A DNA stretch of 64,000 bases from Sphingomonas abietis (GTDB lineage: Bacteria; Pseudomonadota; Alphaproteobacteria; Sphingomonadales; Sphingomonadaceae). Of this stretch, positions 17,218 through 26,759 are shown piece by piece; the stretch's first letter is position 1; the number at the start of each line of letters is the position of its first letter. Location of the stretch: NCBI RefSeq assembly GCF_027625475.1, contig NZ_CP115174.1, positions 1,054,001 to 1,118,000 of the forward strand. The letters are read 5' to 3'. Both the position numbers and the translations under genes were made by a program. The notes under the pieces are model-generated. The model worked only from the letters and a program-made list of their open reading frames with translations. It did no database searches and was not told where the DNA came from.

Positions 17218-17832
17218 TCAGCGCGAGTAGAACTCGACGACCAGGTTCGGCTCCATCTTCACCGGATAAGGCACCTCGTCGAGCGACGGGACGCGCTGGT
17301 ACGAAACCTTCGCGGTGCCGTCCTGGGCGAGGTAATCGGGCACTTCACGCTCGGACAGGCCCTGGGCCTCGATCACCAGCGCCATTTCCTGCGCCTTGGT
17401 GCCGAGCTCGATCACGTCGCCGACCTTCACGAGGCGCGATGCGATGTTGCACTTCACGCCGTTGACGCGGACGTGGCCGTGGCTGACCAGCTGGCGCGCC
17501 GAGAAGATCGTCGGCGTGAACTTGGCGCGGTAGACGACCGCATCGAGACGGCGCTCGAGCAGGCCGATCAGGTTCTGACCGGTATCGCCCTTCATGCGCG
17601 ACGCCTCGGTATAGGCCTTCTTGAACTGCTTCTCGGTGACGTCGCCGTAATAGCCCTTGAGCTTCTGCTTGGCCTTCAGCTGGATGCCGAAGTCCGAAAC
17701 CTTGCCCTTGCGGCGCTGGCCGTGCTGGCCGGGGCCATATTCGCGCTTGTTCACCGGGGACTTCGGGCGGCCCCAGATGTTCTCGCCCATGCGGCGATCA
17801 AGCTTGTACTTGGCGCTGTTGCGCTTCGACAT
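17218..17832 (-). CDS. rpsD: 30S ribosomal protein S4
   Basis: Primary 16S rRNA-binding protein of the small subunit, nucleating assembly; in some bacteria it also represses its own operon. The 204 residues are the standard length. It starts [20 protein letters not shown] and contains the S4 RNA-binding domain ([20 protein letters not shown] followed by [14 protein letters not shown]). It is monocistronic here, as in many alphaproteobacteria, rather than in the alpha operon. A terminator follows. Confidence 0.98.
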   Translation of the reverse strand: MSKRNSAKYKLDRRMGENIWGRPKSPVNKREYGPGQHGQRRKGKVSDFGIQLKAKQKLKGYYGDVTEKQFKKAYTEASRMKGDTGQNLIGLLERRLDAVVYRAKFTPTIFSARQLVSHGHVRVNGVKCNIASRLVKVGDVIELGTKAQEMALVIEAQGLSEREVPDYLAQDGTAKVSYQRVPSLDEVPYPVKMEPNLVVEFYSR

Positions 17833-17971
17833 AGGTCTTCCTTCAATTGCGTTGTGACCCCCGGCGAAGGGGATCGGAAATGCCCGGAACCGCGCTGTCG
17901 ACTCGGATGAGAGACGACAGGGCACCCGCTTCACCAGACGTGCGGGGCCAATTGCGAGGCGCCCCCTTAGC

Positions 17972-17989
17972 GCCTTTCGCGCGAAAGGC
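17972..17989. other. 18-bp perfect palindrome between trmJ and rpsD
   Basis: GCCTTTCGCGCGAAAGGC is a perfect palindrome 40 bp past the trmJ stop and 140 bp upstream of the rpsD start. As RNA it forms a 7-bp stem with a GCGC loop. It could end trmJ transcription (no T-tract) or be an rpsD leader element. Confidence 0.35.
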
Positions 17990-18028
17990 AAGCGCGAAGC
18001 CGCCGCGGCGGGCGGGTTCGGCGCGGGC

Positions 18029-18745
18029 TCAGCGGCTCTTGGGCTTGCCGAGGATGGTCAGGATGCCGCGCATGGTGCGGACCTCCTGGTTGCTCCAGCC
18101 CGGCTTGGTGAGCAAGGTGCGCAGCATCCGCTTGGTGGCGGGCGCCTTGTCCGCCGGGAAGAAATAGCCCGCCGTCTCCAGCATCGCGTCGCACTGCTCG
18201 ATCATGCCGTCGAGCTCGAACTGCGAGGCCGGCGGATCGAGATCGACCGCCGGCGGCTGGGACAGGCCGACACCCTTGGACCATTCATAGGCGACGAGGA
18301 TCACCGCCTGGGCGAGATTGAGCGATCCGAATTCCGGGTTGATCGGCACCGTCAGGATCGAACGCGCCACCGCGACGTCGTCGGTCTCCAGCCCCGATCG
18401 CTCCGGCCCGAACAGGATCGCCGAGCGGCCCTGCGCGGCGTGGATCTCGTGCGCCGCCTCGACCGGCGTCACCACCGGCTTGGTGATGCCGCGCTTGCGC
18501 ACCGTGGTGGCATAGACATGCGCGCAATCGGCGATGGCGTCGGCCACCGTCTCGAACACCTGCGCCTGTTCCAGCACGAAATCGGCGCCGGACGCCGCCG
18601 GCCCGGCCTCGGGATTGGGCCAGCCGTCGCGCGGGGCGACGAGGCGCATCTCGGTCAGCCCGAAATTGAGCATCGCGCGCGCCGCCTTGCCGATATTCTG
18701 GCCGAGCTGCGGGCGGACGAGGACGATGACGGGGGGCTGGCTCAT
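18029..18745 (-). CDS. trmJ: tRNA (cytidine/uridine-2'-O-)methyltransferase, TrmJ family
   Basis: SPOUT-class RNA methyltransferase, expected to 2'-O-methylate tRNA position 32. The 238 residues begin [20 protein letters not shown], the SpoU motif 1. [15 protein letters not shown] (motif 2) and [20 protein letters not shown] (motif 3, the SAM-binding trefoil knot) follow. The C-terminal roughly 70 residues are the TrmJ extension. The ATG overlaps the nrdR stop by 4 nt (ATGA), giving an nrdR-trmJ operon. Other SpoU subfamilies are possible, but the C-terminal extension favours TrmJ. Confidence 0.88.
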   Translation of the reverse strand: MSQPPVIVLVRPQLGQNIGKAARAMLNFGLTEMRLVAPRDGWPNPEAGPAASGADFVLEQAQVFETVADAIADCAHVYATTVRKRGITKPVVTPVEAAHEIHAAQGRSAILFGPERSGLETDDVAVARSILTVPINPEFGSLNLAQAVILVAYEWSKGVGLSQPPAVDLDPPASQFELDGMIEQCDAMLETAGYFFPADKAPATKRMLRTLLTKPGWSNQEVRTMRGILTILGKPKSR

Positions 18746-19203
18746 CCCTTGCCGACCTCGCTGACCGTGCCGGCGAACTCCTCGAAGTCCTTGGCCTCGG
18801 TGAAGTCCTTGTAGACGCTGGCGAAGCGGATGTAGGCGACGGGATCGAGGCCCTTCAGCCCGGCCATCACCAATCCGCCAATCTGCGCGGCCGGGACTTC
18901 CGTCTCGCCCGAGGTCTCGAGCTGGCGCTGGATGCCGGAGACGAGCTTTTCCAGTTGCTCGGCCGAGATCGGCCGCTTGCGGCAGGCGATCGCGATCGAG
19001 CGTTCGAGCTTGCTGCGCTCGAACGGCTCGCGCTTGCTGCCGGACTTCACCACCGTCACCTCGCGCAGCTGCACGCGCTCGAAGGTGGTGAAGCGGCCGC
19101 CGCAGCCTTCGCACTGGCGACGCCGGCGGATCGAGGTGCCGTCCTCGGAGGGACGGCTATCCTTCACCTGGCTGTCTTCATGTCCGCAGAACGGGCAACG
19201 CAT
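18742..19203 (-). CDS. nrdR: Transcriptional repressor NrdR
   Basis: ATP/dATP-sensing repressor of ribonucleotide reductase genes. The 153 residues have the N-terminal zinc ribbon C3-C6/C31-C34 and the ATP-cone domain ([20 protein letters not shown]). Length and start are canonical ([18 protein letters not shown]). It follows glyA after a kind A repeat, and glyA-nrdR adjacency is common in proteobacteria. The stop overlaps the trmJ start. Confidence 0.97.
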   Translation of the reverse strand: MRCPFCGHEDSQVKDSRPSEDGTSIRRRRQCEGCGGRFTTFERVQLREVTVVKSGSKREPFERSKLERSIAIACRKRPISAEQLEKLVSGIQRQLETSGETEVPAAQIGGLVMAGLKGLDPVAYIRFASVYKDFTEAKDFEEFAGTVSEVGKG

Positions 19204-19233
19204 CTTCGACCTCTATTCCCTCTGTTCCCGCGC

Positions 19234-19306
19234 CCGTTCGGCCTGAGCGCAGTCGAAGGGCCATGCCATGCGGTGGCTGCACTTCGACTGCGCTCGGTGC
19301 GAACGG
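19234..19306. repeat. Dispersed palindromic repeat, kind A (copy 2)
   Basis: Inverted repeat between glyA and nrdR. Left arm CCGTTCGGCCTGAGCGCAGT and right arm, on the complementary strand, CCGTTCGCACCGAGCGCAGT, with a GCCATGCC-type loop. On an mRNA running glyA to nrdR it would form a long stem. Confidence 0.8.
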
Positions 19307-19334
19307 ATGTGGGGCGCGCGTCCTTGATGGGGGC

Positions 19335-20639
19335 TCAATAGATCGGGAAGCGCTCGCACAGCGCCTGCACGCGGGCGCGGACCTGGGCTTCGACCTGCGC
19401 GTCGCCCTGCTCGCCATTCTTGCGCAGGCCATCGAGCACGTCGGCGATCATGTCGGCGATGTCGCGGAACTCGGCGATGCCGAAGCCGCGGGTGGTGCCG
19501 GCCGGCGAGCCGACGCGGATGCCGCTGGTCTTCATCGGCGGCAGCGGGTCGAACGGGATGCCGTTCTTGTTGCAGGTGATCGCCGAACGCTCCAGCGCCT
19601 CGTCGGCATCCTTGCCGGTGACGCCGAGCGGGGTGAGGTCGATCAGCGCCAGATGGGTGTCGGTGCCGCCGGAGATCACCGCCGCACCGCGCTCCTGGAG
19701 GCGGCTGGCAAGCGCCTTGGCATTGTCGATGATCGCCTGCGCATAGGTCTTGAACTCGGGCTGGAGCGCCTCGCCGAACGCCACCGCCTTGGCGGCGACG
19801 ACGTGCATCAGCGGGCCGCCCTGGAGCCCCGGGAACACCGCCGAGTTGATCTTCTTGGCGATCGCCTCGTCATTGGTGAAGATCGCGCCGCCGCGCGGGC
19901 CGCGCAGCGTCTTGTGAGTGGTGGTGGTGACGACATCGGCATGACCGAACGGCGTCGGGTGGACGCCGCCTGCGACCAGACCGGCGAAATGCGCCATGTC
20001 GACCATGAACTTCGCGCCCACTGCGTCGGCGATCGCGCGGAAGCGGGCGAAATCGATGTGGCGCGGATAGGCCGAGCCGCCGGCGATGATCAGCGTCGGC
20101 TTATGCTCGCGGGCGAGTGCCTCGACCTGGTCGTAATCGATCAGGTGGGTGTCCGGCTTCACGCCATATTGCACGGCATTGTACCATTTGCCCGACATCG
20201 CCGCCTTGGCGCCGTGGGTGAGGTGGCCGCCGGCATCGAGGCTGAGGCCCATGATCGTGTCGCCGGGCTTGGTCAGCGCCAGCATCACCGCGCCATTGGC
20301 CTGCGCGCCCGAATGCGGCTGGACGTTCGCGAACTGGCAGCCGAACAGCTGCTTGGCGCGATCGATGGCGAGCTGCTCGACCTCGTCGGACGGCGCGCAG
20401 CCCTGATAGTAACGCTTGCCGGGATAGCCCTCGGCATATTTGTTGGTGAACACCGAACCCTGGGCCTCGAGCACCGCCTTGGAGACGATGTTCTCGGAGG
20501 CGATCAGCTCGATCTGGTGGCGCTCGCGATGCAGCTCATGCTCCACCCCGGCGAAGATCGCGGGATCGGCCTCGGCGAGGCCCTGGGTGAAGAAGCCGCT
20601 CTTGCGGATGGCGGGGGTGGGGGCGGGCTGGGTGCTCAT
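19335..20639 (-). CDS. glyA: Serine hydroxymethyltransferase
   Basis: PLP enzyme interconverting serine plus THF with glycine plus methylene-THF, the main source of C1 units and of the glycine that the gcv operon degrades. The 434 residues are normal. The PLP lysine is K243 in [14 protein letters not shown]. Other motifs are [16 protein letters not shown] and [13 protein letters not shown]. The first 14 residues ([14 protein letters not shown]) are a variable tail. The ATG overlaps the rpiB stop by 4 nt, so rpiB-glyA are co-translated. Confidence 0.98.
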   Translation of the reverse strand: MSTQPAPTPAIRKSGFFTQGLAEADPAIFAGVEHELHRERHQIELIASENIVSKAVLEAQGSVFTNKYAEGYPGKRYYQGCAPSDEVEQLAIDRAKQLFGCQFANVQPHSGAQANGAVMLALTKPGDTIMGLSLDAGGHLTHGAKAAMSGKWYNAVQYGVKPDTHLIDYDQVEALAREHKPTLIIAGGSAYPRHIDFARFRAIADAVGAKFMVDMAHFAGLVAGGVHPTPFGHADVVTTTTHKTLRGPRGGAIFTNDEAIAKKINSAVFPGLQGGPLMHVVAAKAVAFGEALQPEFKTYAQAIIDNAKALASRLQERGAAVISGGTDTHLALIDLTPLGVTGKDADEALERSAITCNKNGIPFDPLPPMKTSGIRVGSPAGTTRGFGIAEFRDIADMIADVLDGLRKNGEQGDAQVEAQVRARVQALCERFPIY

Positions 20640-21106
20640 GCGGGCTCCTTCTCGAAGCGGGGGCCAAAGGCCGGATGGGTCAGTTTGTCGACGCGGCCGA
20701 CATGGCGATCGCCGGCGAAGTCGGTGGTGAGGAAGGCGGTGACGCAGGCGCGGGCCTGCTCGATGCCGATCAGGCGCGCACCCATCGCGATCGCGTTGGC
20801 GTCGTTATGCTCGCGGCAGAGCTGGGCGGAGAGCGGCTCGGAGACGAGCGCGCAGCGCAGCGCGGGGTGGCGGTTGACCGCGATCGAGATGCCGATGCCG
20901 GAACCGCACAGCGCGATGCCGTGGCTCGCGCGGCCATCGGCGACGGCTTGCGCGAGCCTGTAACCGAAATCGGGATAATCGACGCGGGCGTCGCTATCGG
21001 GGCCGAGGTCGAGCACGTCATGCCCTGCGCCGCGCAACCATTCGGCGATCTCGGCTTTCATGGCGAAGGCGGCGTGGTCGGAAGCAATGGCGATGCGTTG
21101 GGCCAT
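20636..21106 (-). CDS. rpiB: Ribose-5-phosphate isomerase B
   Basis: Interconverts ribose-5-phosphate and ribulose-5-phosphate in the pentose phosphate pathway. The 156 residues belong to the RpiB/LacAB family: [18 protein letters not shown] at the N-terminus, [14 protein letters not shown], the active-site cysteine in [10 protein letters not shown], and the [16 protein letters not shown] signature. RpiB-GlyA adjacency recurs in alphaproteobacteria. Confidence 0.95.
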   Translation of the reverse strand: MAQRIAIASDHAAFAMKAEIAEWLRGAGHDVLDLGPDSDARVDYPDFGYRLAQAVADGRASHGIALCGSGIGISIAVNRHPALRCALVSEPLSAQLCREHNDANAIAMGARLIGIEQARACVTAFLTTDFAGDRHVGRVDKLTHPAFGPRFEKEPA

Positions 21107-21187
21107 GGGAAAGGCTCCGCTGAGTCGGGATGGCGCCTCTTAGGGGCGCACTCCGCCCAAGGCTAGGGCCTCGAAAGGAAGTGTGAC

Positions 21188-21736
21188 GTGGTGAAGACAG
21201 GGATGGCCGCCGCCGCCGTGATGGCGATACTGGTGACGACCGCCGGTTGCCATCGGACGGCGGAGGATATCGGCAACAGCGCGCGGGTGGCCGCGCATGA
21301 TGCCAGTCGGTCGGCGGATGCCCTCGCCGATCGCGCCGACCAGATCGGCGATCGCGCGTCCAACCGGATCGACGATGCCGGTGCGCAGACCACCGCGCGC
21401 ATCGATCGTGCCAATGAGCGACTGGGCAGGCTGGTCGCCCCCGGCACGCCGACCGATCGGTGGATCGGGCGCTGGCGCGGCGTCGAGGGGCTGACCCTCG
21501 TCATCGCCAGGGACGCCGCCAAGGGGCCGGGACATTATCGGCTCACCGATCAGTATACGCTCGACGACCGGGGCGTGTTCGCGGGGCGTGCGATCGGCGA
21601 TACCATCCAGTTCACGCGGCCGGACGGCGACCAGGTGCTGCGCGCCGGCAATGGCGCGGCGACCGGACTCAAATATCTCGCGACGAAGAAGGATTGCCTC
21701 ACGGTAAAGCCGGGTGAAGGCTATTGCCGCGACTGA
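21188..21736 (+). CDS. Putative lipoprotein
   Basis: Product of 182 residues with signal peptide VKTGMAAAAVMAILVTTAGC (lipobox TAGC, Cys21). A helical Ala/Asp/Arg-rich segment to about residue 80 (DRADQIGDRASNRIDD) looks coiled-coil-like. The C-terminal domain contains DRWIGRWRGVEGLTLVIAR and ends with two cysteines (KKDCLTVKPGEGYCRD). The start could be GTG at 21188, GTG at 21191 or ATG at 21203; AAAGGAAG 6 nt before 21188 favours the first. It is upstream of pldA on the same strand, which suggests an envelope role. Confidence 0.8.
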   Translation: MVKTGMAAAAVMAILVTTAGCHRTAEDIGNSARVAAHDASRSADALADRADQIGDRASNRIDDAGAQTTARIDRANERLGRLVAPGTPTDRWIGRWRGVEGLTLVIARDAAKGPGHYRLTDQYTLDDRGVFAGRAIGDTIQFTRPDGDQVLRAGNGAATGLKYLATKKDCLTVKPGEGYCRD

Positions 21737-21757
21737 TCGGGGTGAGAAGGGGGATTT

Positions 21758-22969
21758 ATGGGTATCGTGGCGTGGACGTCCTTGCTGCTGGCGACATCTT
21801 CGCCACCACCCGTCGCGGTGCCGCCGGTGATTCCGGTCGTATCGCAGGTTTGGGCGGACGAGGGCGGCCCGATCCACGCCGCGGTGATGCTGCTGCTGTC
21901 GCCGGACAATCTCGGCATGGCGGCGCCCGATACGATCGATGCGGTGATCCATGCCGATGGGCGTGACGTCCCCGTGGTGCTGAGGCGGGAGGGCGCGCCG
22001 TTCCGGCTCGGGCCGGGCCAATGGCGACAGGCGACCTATGATATGGATCGGCCGGCGGGGGTGAGCGGCGATGTCGTGCTGTCGCTCGGCGGCGGGCATG
22101 ACGGCTATCGTTTCGCGCTGGCGCAGCCCGGTTCGCCGGACGCCGCGCCGGCCCGCCTTGCGGACGCCAGCCCTTCGCCGGCCGAAGGCGGGGGCCGCAC
22201 CGTCAGCTCGGCGCTGCCCGTGCCACCGGGCGGCGCAACCCCGCCGCCGCGCACGGCCAACGGCTTCCTCGGCAACCTCTCCACCTACAACCCGATCTAC
22301 GCGGTGATGGGCGGCGGCACCGATACCAACGCCAAGCTGGAGATTTCCTTCAAATATCAGCTGTTCGGCCGCAAGGGCGATCCGGATGGATCGTGGCTCA
22401 ACGGCTTCTACTTCGCCTATACCCAACGGATGTTCTGGGACACGGCGGCGGACAGCGCGCCGTTCCGCGACGTCAACTACCAGCCCGAATTCCTCTATAT
22501 GTACGCGCTGCCCAAGAATGCGCGCGGCGACCAGCTGAGCGTGCGCGGCGGCTATCTCCACGAATCCAACGGCCGCGACGGATCGTCGTCGCGCACTTCG
22601 AATATCCTCTACGTCCAGCCGCAGCTGGATCTGCCGCTCGGGCACTGGATCGTTTCGGTCGGCCCTCGCGTCTTCACCTATATCCTGCCCAAGACCGACA
22701 ATCCGGACATCGCCCGCTACCGCGGCCATCAGGCGCTCGCTTTCTCGATCGGCGAGCAGAACGGCCTCAAGCTGTCGACCTGGAGCCGGCTCAATTTCGG
22801 CACCGGCAAGGGGTCGGTCGATGCCGATCTTAGCTATCCGTTGACGCGTTTCTGGCATGAGCTGCCGCTGTACCTCATCGTGCAGGGCTTCACCGGCTAT
22901 GGCGAGGATATGTTGGATTATGACCGCAAGCAGACGCGGCTGAGGGTGGGAATCGGGATCGTGCGATGA
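21758..22969 (+). CDS. pldA: Outer membrane phospholipase A
   Basis: Calcium-dependent outer-membrane phospholipase that removes mislocalised phospholipids from the outer leaflet. The 403 residues have an export signal, an N-terminal extension of about 150 residues (Ig-like strands, then a Pro-rich linker PPGGATPPPR), and a beta-barrel. The active site GYLHESNGRDGSSSRTSN gives H268, S270 and N282, the same spacing as H142-S144-N156 of E. coli OmpLA. FYFAYTQRMFWD is also conserved. The stop overlaps the DUF3429 gene by 4 nt. Confidence 0.9.
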   Translation: MGIVAWTSLLLATSSPPPVAVPPVIPVVSQVWADEGGPIHAAVMLLLSPDNLGMAAPDTIDAVIHADGRDVPVVLRREGAPFRLGPGQWRQATYDMDRPAGVSGDVVLSLGGGHDGYRFALAQPGSPDAAPARLADASPSPAEGGGRTVSSALPVPPGGATPPPRTANGFLGNLSTYNPIYAVMGGGTDTNAKLEISFKYQLFGRKGDPDGSWLNGFYFAYTQRMFWDTAADSAPFRDVNYQPEFLYMYALPKNARGDQLSVRGGYLHESNGRDGSSSRTSNILYVQPQLDLPLGHWIVSVGPRVFTYILPKTDNPDIARYRGHQALAFSIGEQNGLKLSTWSRLNFGTGKGSVDADLSYPLTRFWHELPLYLIVQGFTGYGEDMLDYDRKQTRLRVGIGIVR

Positions 22970-23454
22970 GCGAAGGGGCATTGGTGGGGCGTGACGGGCG
23001 GCCGCCGCCCATGCCGGCGATGATCTTGGGGGCGGCCGGGCTGCTGCCCCTGATCCTGGCGCTGTTCATCCGGCTGGCTGCCGGCGCCGATCCGGATTCG
23101 CCCCTGCCGGGCATGATCGGCGGCCTCGCCCTGGCCTATGCGGCGATGATCCTGAGCTTCCTCGGCGGCATCTGGTGGGGCATCGCCTCGGCGCGTGCAT
23201 CCGCCACGGAGCAGCCCCGGCTGCTGGTGATCGCGGTGGTGCCGTCGATCCTGGCGCTGCTGCTCTACGGCCTCTCGGCGGATTTCCCGGTGGCCTGCTC
23301 GACGTTGCTCGGTCTGGTCATCGCGCTGACGCCGCTGGTCGATCGGGGGCTGGCGGCCAAGGCGCTGGTGCCGGGCTGGTGGATGAACCTGCGCCTGCCG
23401 CTGTCGCTGGCGCTCGGCGCGCTGACGATCGGGCTCGGTTTCGCGCTGGTCTGA
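22966..23454 (+). CDS. DUF3429 family membrane protein
   Basis: Product of 162 residues with about five transmembrane helices. The motif ALAYAAMILSFLGGIWWGIA in the second or third helix is typical of DUF3429. Function is unknown. The ATGA overlap with pldA makes the pair translationally coupled, so a role in membrane lipid handling is possible but not shown. Confidence 0.82.
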   Translation: MSEGALVGRDGRPPPMPAMILGAAGLLPLILALFIRLAAGADPDSPLPGMIGGLALAYAAMILSFLGGIWWGIASARASATEQPRLLVIAVVPSILALLLYGLSADFPVACSTLLGLVIALTPLVDRGLAAKALVPGWWMNLRLPLSLALGALTIGLGFALV

Positions 23455-23461
23455 CCTGTGA

Positions 23462-23812
23462 TCAGTGCCGCGCGCGCCGGGTGACGATCACCGCCAGCGC
23501 GATCGACACCGCCATCGCCACCACTGTTTCCGAGATCGAGTGGGCGTTCCACTGCCAGACTTCGAGCCCGGCATAGCCCGGCATGTTGGCGCGCCGGCCA
23601 TGGCCGTAGAGCTCGATCCACTGATATTCGCGCTGGGTGATCTCGCGCATGATGCACACGGCGGATGCGGCGAAGCAGCCGATCCAGATGCTCGCTGTGG
23701 CGCGGGCGCCGAGCCGGTGCCCGATCGCCCAGCAGACCAGCTGCACGCCCAGCGCCACCGGGATATGCGCGAGGGCCGAATAATGCTGGACGGGGAGGGC
23801 GGGGGGAATCAC
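23462..23812 (-). CDS. Hypothetical membrane protein downstream of hemA
   Basis: Product of 116 residues starting at GTG (23812), overlapping the hemA stop by 4 nt (GTGA). It has three or four hydrophobic segments: [35 protein letters not shown] and [17 protein letters not shown]. The loop motif [16 protein letters not shown] is charged and aromatic. Coupling to ALA synthase is notable, but I do not recognise a family. It is convergent with the DUF3429 gene. Confidence 0.65.
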   Translation of the reverse strand: MIPPALPVQHYSALAHIPVALGVQLVCWAIGHRLGARATASIWIGCFAASAVCIMREITQREYQWIELYGHGRRANMPGYAGLEVWQWNAHSISETVVAMAVSIALAVIVTRRARH

Positions 23813-25068
23813 GCCGCCTGGCGCAGCTCCAGCCGGTCCCAGATCTCGGCGAGCGCATTGACCAGTTCGCGCATCATCGCCTCGTCGTGCGCCGGGCCGG
23901 GGGTGAAGCGCAGCCGCTCGGTGCCGCGCGGCACCGTCGGATAATTGATCGGCTGCACATAGACGCCATATTCGGCGAGCAGGATGTCGCTGATCTTCTT
24001 GGCCTTCACCGGGTCGCCGACGAGCAGCGGCACGATATGGGTGGTCGACGGCATCACCGGCAGGCCGGCATCGCGCATCAACGCCTTCAGCATCGCGGCG
24101 GCGGCCTGCTGGCCCTCGCGCTCGACCGACGAGGATTTCAGGTGGCGCACGCTCGCCAGCACGCCCGCGACCAGCACCGGGGAGAGCGAGGTGGTGAAGA
24201 TGAAGCCCGGCGCATAGCTGCGGATCACGTCGATGATCTGGCGGCTGGCGGCGATATAGCCGCCCATCACGCCGAACGCCTTGCCCAGCGTGCCCTCGAT
24301 GATGGTCAGCCGGTCGGCGACGCCGTCGCGCTCCGAAATGCCGCCGCCGCGCGCACCGTACATGCCGACGGCATGGACCTCGTCGAGATAGGTCAGCGCG
24401 TTGTAGGTATCGGCGAGGTCGCAGATCGCGGCGATCGGCGCGACGTCGCCGTCCATCGAATAGACGCTCTCGAACGCGATCAGCTTGGGCGCTTCGGGAT
24501 CGGCGGCGGCCAGCAGTTCCTCGAGATGGACGAGATCGTTGTGGCGGAAGACGCGCTTCTCGCAGCCCGAATTGCGGATGCCGGCGATCATCGAGGCGTG
24601 GTTCAGCTCGTCCGAGAAGATGATGCAGCCCGGCAGCACCTTGGCGAGCGTGGCGAGCGTGGCCTCGTTCGAGACATAGCCCGAGGTGAAGAGCAGCGCG
24701 CCTTCCTTGCCGTGGAGATCGGCCAGCTCGCCTTCGAGATCGACATGATAATGGGTGTTGCCGCCGATGTTGCGGGTGCCGCCGGAGCCGGCGCCGACAT
24801 CGTGGAGCGCTTCCTCCATCGCCGCGATCACCTTCGGGTGCTGGCCCATTGCGAGATAATCGTTCGAGCACCACACCGTGATCGGCTTCGGGCCATTATG
24901 GCCGGCGAAGCAGCGCGCGTTCGGGAACATGCCCTTGTTGCGCAGGATGTCGATGAAGACGCGGTAGCGCCCCTCGGCGTGGAGTCGATCAATCGCCTGG
25001 GCGAAAACGCGCTGGTAATCCAAAGCCGTCACCTCAATCGTGGCCGTGGCAGGTATGGCCGGCTCCAT
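23809..25068 (-). CDS. hemA: 5-aminolevulinate synthase
   Basis: PLP enzyme condensing glycine and succinyl-CoA to ALA, the first step of heme synthesis in alphaproteobacteria (Shemin route). The 419 residues contain the ALAS blocks [35 protein letters not shown] and the lysine segment [15 protein letters not shown]. Both substrates are made or used nearby in the window (glyA/gcv, sucD/sucA). The ATG at 25068 adds about 15 residues before the usual start; TTG at 25023 ([11 protein letters not shown]), with GAGGTGA upstream, is a credible alternative. Confidence 0.96.
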   Translation of the reverse strand: MEPAIPATATIEVTALDYQRVFAQAIDRLHAEGRYRVFIDILRNKGMFPNARCFAGHNGPKPITVWCSNDYLAMGQHPKVIAAMEEALHDVGAGSGGTRNIGGNTHYHVDLEGELADLHGKEGALLFTSGYVSNEATLATLAKVLPGCIIFSDELNHASMIAGIRNSGCEKRVFRHNDLVHLEELLAAADPEAPKLIAFESVYSMDGDVAPIAAICDLADTYNALTYLDEVHAVGMYGARGGGISERDGVADRLTIIEGTLGKAFGVMGGYIAASRQIIDVIRSYAPGFIFTTSLSPVLVAGVLASVRHLKSSSVEREGQQAAAAMLKALMRDAGLPVMPSTTHIVPLLVGDPVKAKKISDILLAEYGVYVQPINYPTVPRGTERLRFTPGPAHDEAMMRELVNALAEIWDRLELRQAA

Positions 25069-25110
25069 AACCGGTCGCCCCTTATTATTCCAGTTACACC
25101 TGGGAAGGAT

Positions 25111-25124
25111 TTGCGATCGGTCAA
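25111..25124 (-). promoter_or_regulatory. Weak FNR/FixK-like box upstream of hemA
   Basis: On the minus strand TTGACCGATCGCAA has TTGA and CAA half-sites with FNR-type spacing (consensus TTGAT-N4-ATCAA). It lies about 43 nt upstream of the hemA ATG. hemA genes of other alphaproteobacteria are controlled by FNR-type regulators, but the match is only partial. Confidence 0.2.
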
Positions 25125-25143
25125 ATCGGGTCATTCGATCAAC

Positions 25144-25227
25144 GCGAATCGGGCAGCGCGAATCGGGCATTGCGGTTCGGCCAGTGCGGTTCGGCCAGTG
25201 CGAATCGGGCAGAACGAACCGGCCGGC
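25144..25227. repeat. 14-bp tandem repeats upstream of hemA
   Basis: Six adjacent 14-bp units: GCGAATCGGGCAGC, GCGAATCGGGCATT, GCGGTTCGGCCAGT twice, GCGAATCGGGCAGA, ACGAACCGGCCGGC. A degraded unit may precede them. They fill the space between the murI stop (25245) and the hemA promoter region. The period is not a multiple of three, so this is not a coding repeat. Confidence 0.85.
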
Positions 25228-25244
25228 CTCGGCCCGGCCGACCT

Positions 25245-26039
25245 CTATAGCCGCTCGATGCGGGACAGGTGGCGGGTGGCCAGCGCGGGGCGGAGCGTCG
25301 CCACGTCGACGTCGGAGGTGAAGACGGCGACGCCTTCGGGTCGGCTGTCCGGCCATGGCTGTCCGTCGGTCAGGTGGGCGACGCGGCGCGCGATTCCCGC
25401 CGCGCCATCGACGAAGCGCACCGGATGCGGGCTCGCCGCGGCGAGGCGATCGGCGACCAGCGGGAAGTGGGTGCAGGCCAACGCGACGGTATCGATGCGG
25501 TCGCCGCCGGGCTGGCCGAACAGCCCGTCCATCACCGCGCGATAATCGGCCAGCTCGCCCGGATCGCCGCGGAGCGCCGCTTCGGCCAGCTCGACCAGCC
25601 GGGCCGAGCCATGGCGGACGACGAGGCAATCGGCGGCGAACTCGGCGGCGAGCCGGTCGACATAGGGCTGGCGGACGGTGGCGTTGGTGCCGAGCACGCC
25701 GATCGCGCGGGTCACGCTGGCGAGCGCGGCGGGCTTGATCGCGGGCACGGTGCCGACGATCGGCAGATCGAGCGCGCTGCGGACGGTGGCCAGCGCGATG
25801 GTGGATGCGGTGTTGCAGGCGATCACGACCAGGCGGGGCCGATAGCGCTCCACCAGCCGCCCGAGCAGCGCCGGCACCCGCGCGGCGATCTCGATCTCGG
25901 TCTTGGTGCCGTAGGGGAAGCCGCCCGAGTCCGCGACATAGACGATCGGTGCCATCGGCAGGCGCCGGCGGAGCGCATCCAGCACCGACAGGCCGCCGAC
26001 CCCCGAATCGAAGACGAGCAAGGGACGGTCTGTTTCCAT
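25245..26039 (-). CDS. murI: Glutamate racemase
   Basis: Makes D-glutamate for peptidoglycan. The 264 residues show the two catalytic cysteines C75 (VIACNTAST) and C189 (LACTHFPL), the N-terminal [11 protein letters not shown] with its catalytic aspartate, and [10 protein letters not shown]. It is divergent from plsY. The stop is followed by the 14-bp repeat array and hemA on the same strand. Confidence 0.95.
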   Translation of the reverse strand: METDRPLLVFDSGVGGLSVLDALRRRLPMAPIVYVADSGGFPYGTKTEIEIAARVPALLGRLVERYRPRLVVIACNTASTIALATVRSALDLPIVGTVPAIKPAALASVTRAIGVLGTNATVRQPYVDRLAAEFAADCLVVRHGSARLVELAEAALRGDPGELADYRAVMDGLFGQPGGDRIDTVALACTHFPLVADRLAAASPHPVRFVDGAAGIARRVAHLTDGQPWPDSRPEGVAVFTSDVDVATLRPALATRHLSRIERL

Positions 26040-26134
26040 GCGCCGCGACCTAGCGGCACGGCCCGTCCTAATCCAGATTGTTGCGCTGGCGGCTGCAACC
26101 TCTATGGTGCGCGCGGAACACGGAGGGGCGTTTC

Positions 26135-26752
26135 TTGACTGCTACGAACTGGCTGGTGCTGGGTGCCGCTGCCCTCATCGGCTACCTGTTGGGATCGATC
26201 CCCTTTGGGCTGCTGGTCACCCGTGCCGGCGGCGCGCAGGATCCCCGCACGCTGGGTTCGGGCAATATCGGCGCGACCAACGTGCTGCGCACCGGCCGCA
26301 AGGGGCTGGCGCTCCTCACCTTGCTGCTCGATGCGGCCAAGGGGGCGGTCGCGGTGATCCTGGTCGGCCATCTCTGGCCGGACCCGACACCGCCCTCGCT
26401 GCCGGCGATCGTGGCCGGCGCCTTCGCCTTCCTCGGCCATGTCTATCCGGTCTGGCTGCGCTTTCGCGGCGGCAAGGGGGTGGCGACCTTCCTCGGCATC
26501 GCGTTGGCTTTGTCCTGGCCGTGCGGGCTGGTGTTCGCGCTGGTCTGGCTGGCGGGTTTCGGGATCACCCGGCACAGCTCGGTCGGCGGCATGACCGCCG
26601 CGATCGCGACCCCGGTGTGCGCGGCGGTGATCAACCGATCGGACCTGACGCTCACCTTCCTGCTGCTGGCGCTGATCGTGCTGTGGAAGCACCGCGCCAA
26701 TGTCGAGCGGTTGCTCGACGGCACCGAACCGCGCTTCCGCAGCGGCGGCTGA
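26135..26752 (+). CDS. plsY: Acyl-phosphate glycerol-3-phosphate acyltransferase
   Basis: Inner-membrane enzyme that acylates glycerol-3-phosphate using acyl-phosphate, starting phospholipid synthesis. The 205 residues have about five transmembrane helices and the three PlsY loops: LLGSIPFGLL, LGSGNIGATNVLRTGRKG and FRGGKGVATFLG. The TTG start at 26135 is chosen because GGAGG lies 8 nt upstream and it gives the usual N-terminus. The longer frame from 26078 has no ribosome-binding site. dprA begins 7 bp after the stop. Confidence 0.94.
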   Translation: MTATNWLVLGAAALIGYLLGSIPFGLLVTRAGGAQDPRTLGSGNIGATNVLRTGRKGLALLTLLLDAAKGAVAVILVGHLWPDPTPPSLPAIVAGAFAFLGHVYPVWLRFRGGKGVATFLGIALALSWPCGLVFALVWLAGFGITRHSSVGGMTAAIATPVCAAVINRSDLTLTFLLLALIVLWKHRANVERLLDGTEPRFRSGG

Positions 26753-26759
26753 TCCCGCC

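Noticed and set aside
25144..25227. CRISPR array
   Set aside because: The units are 14 bp and contiguous with no spacers, and no cas genes are present.
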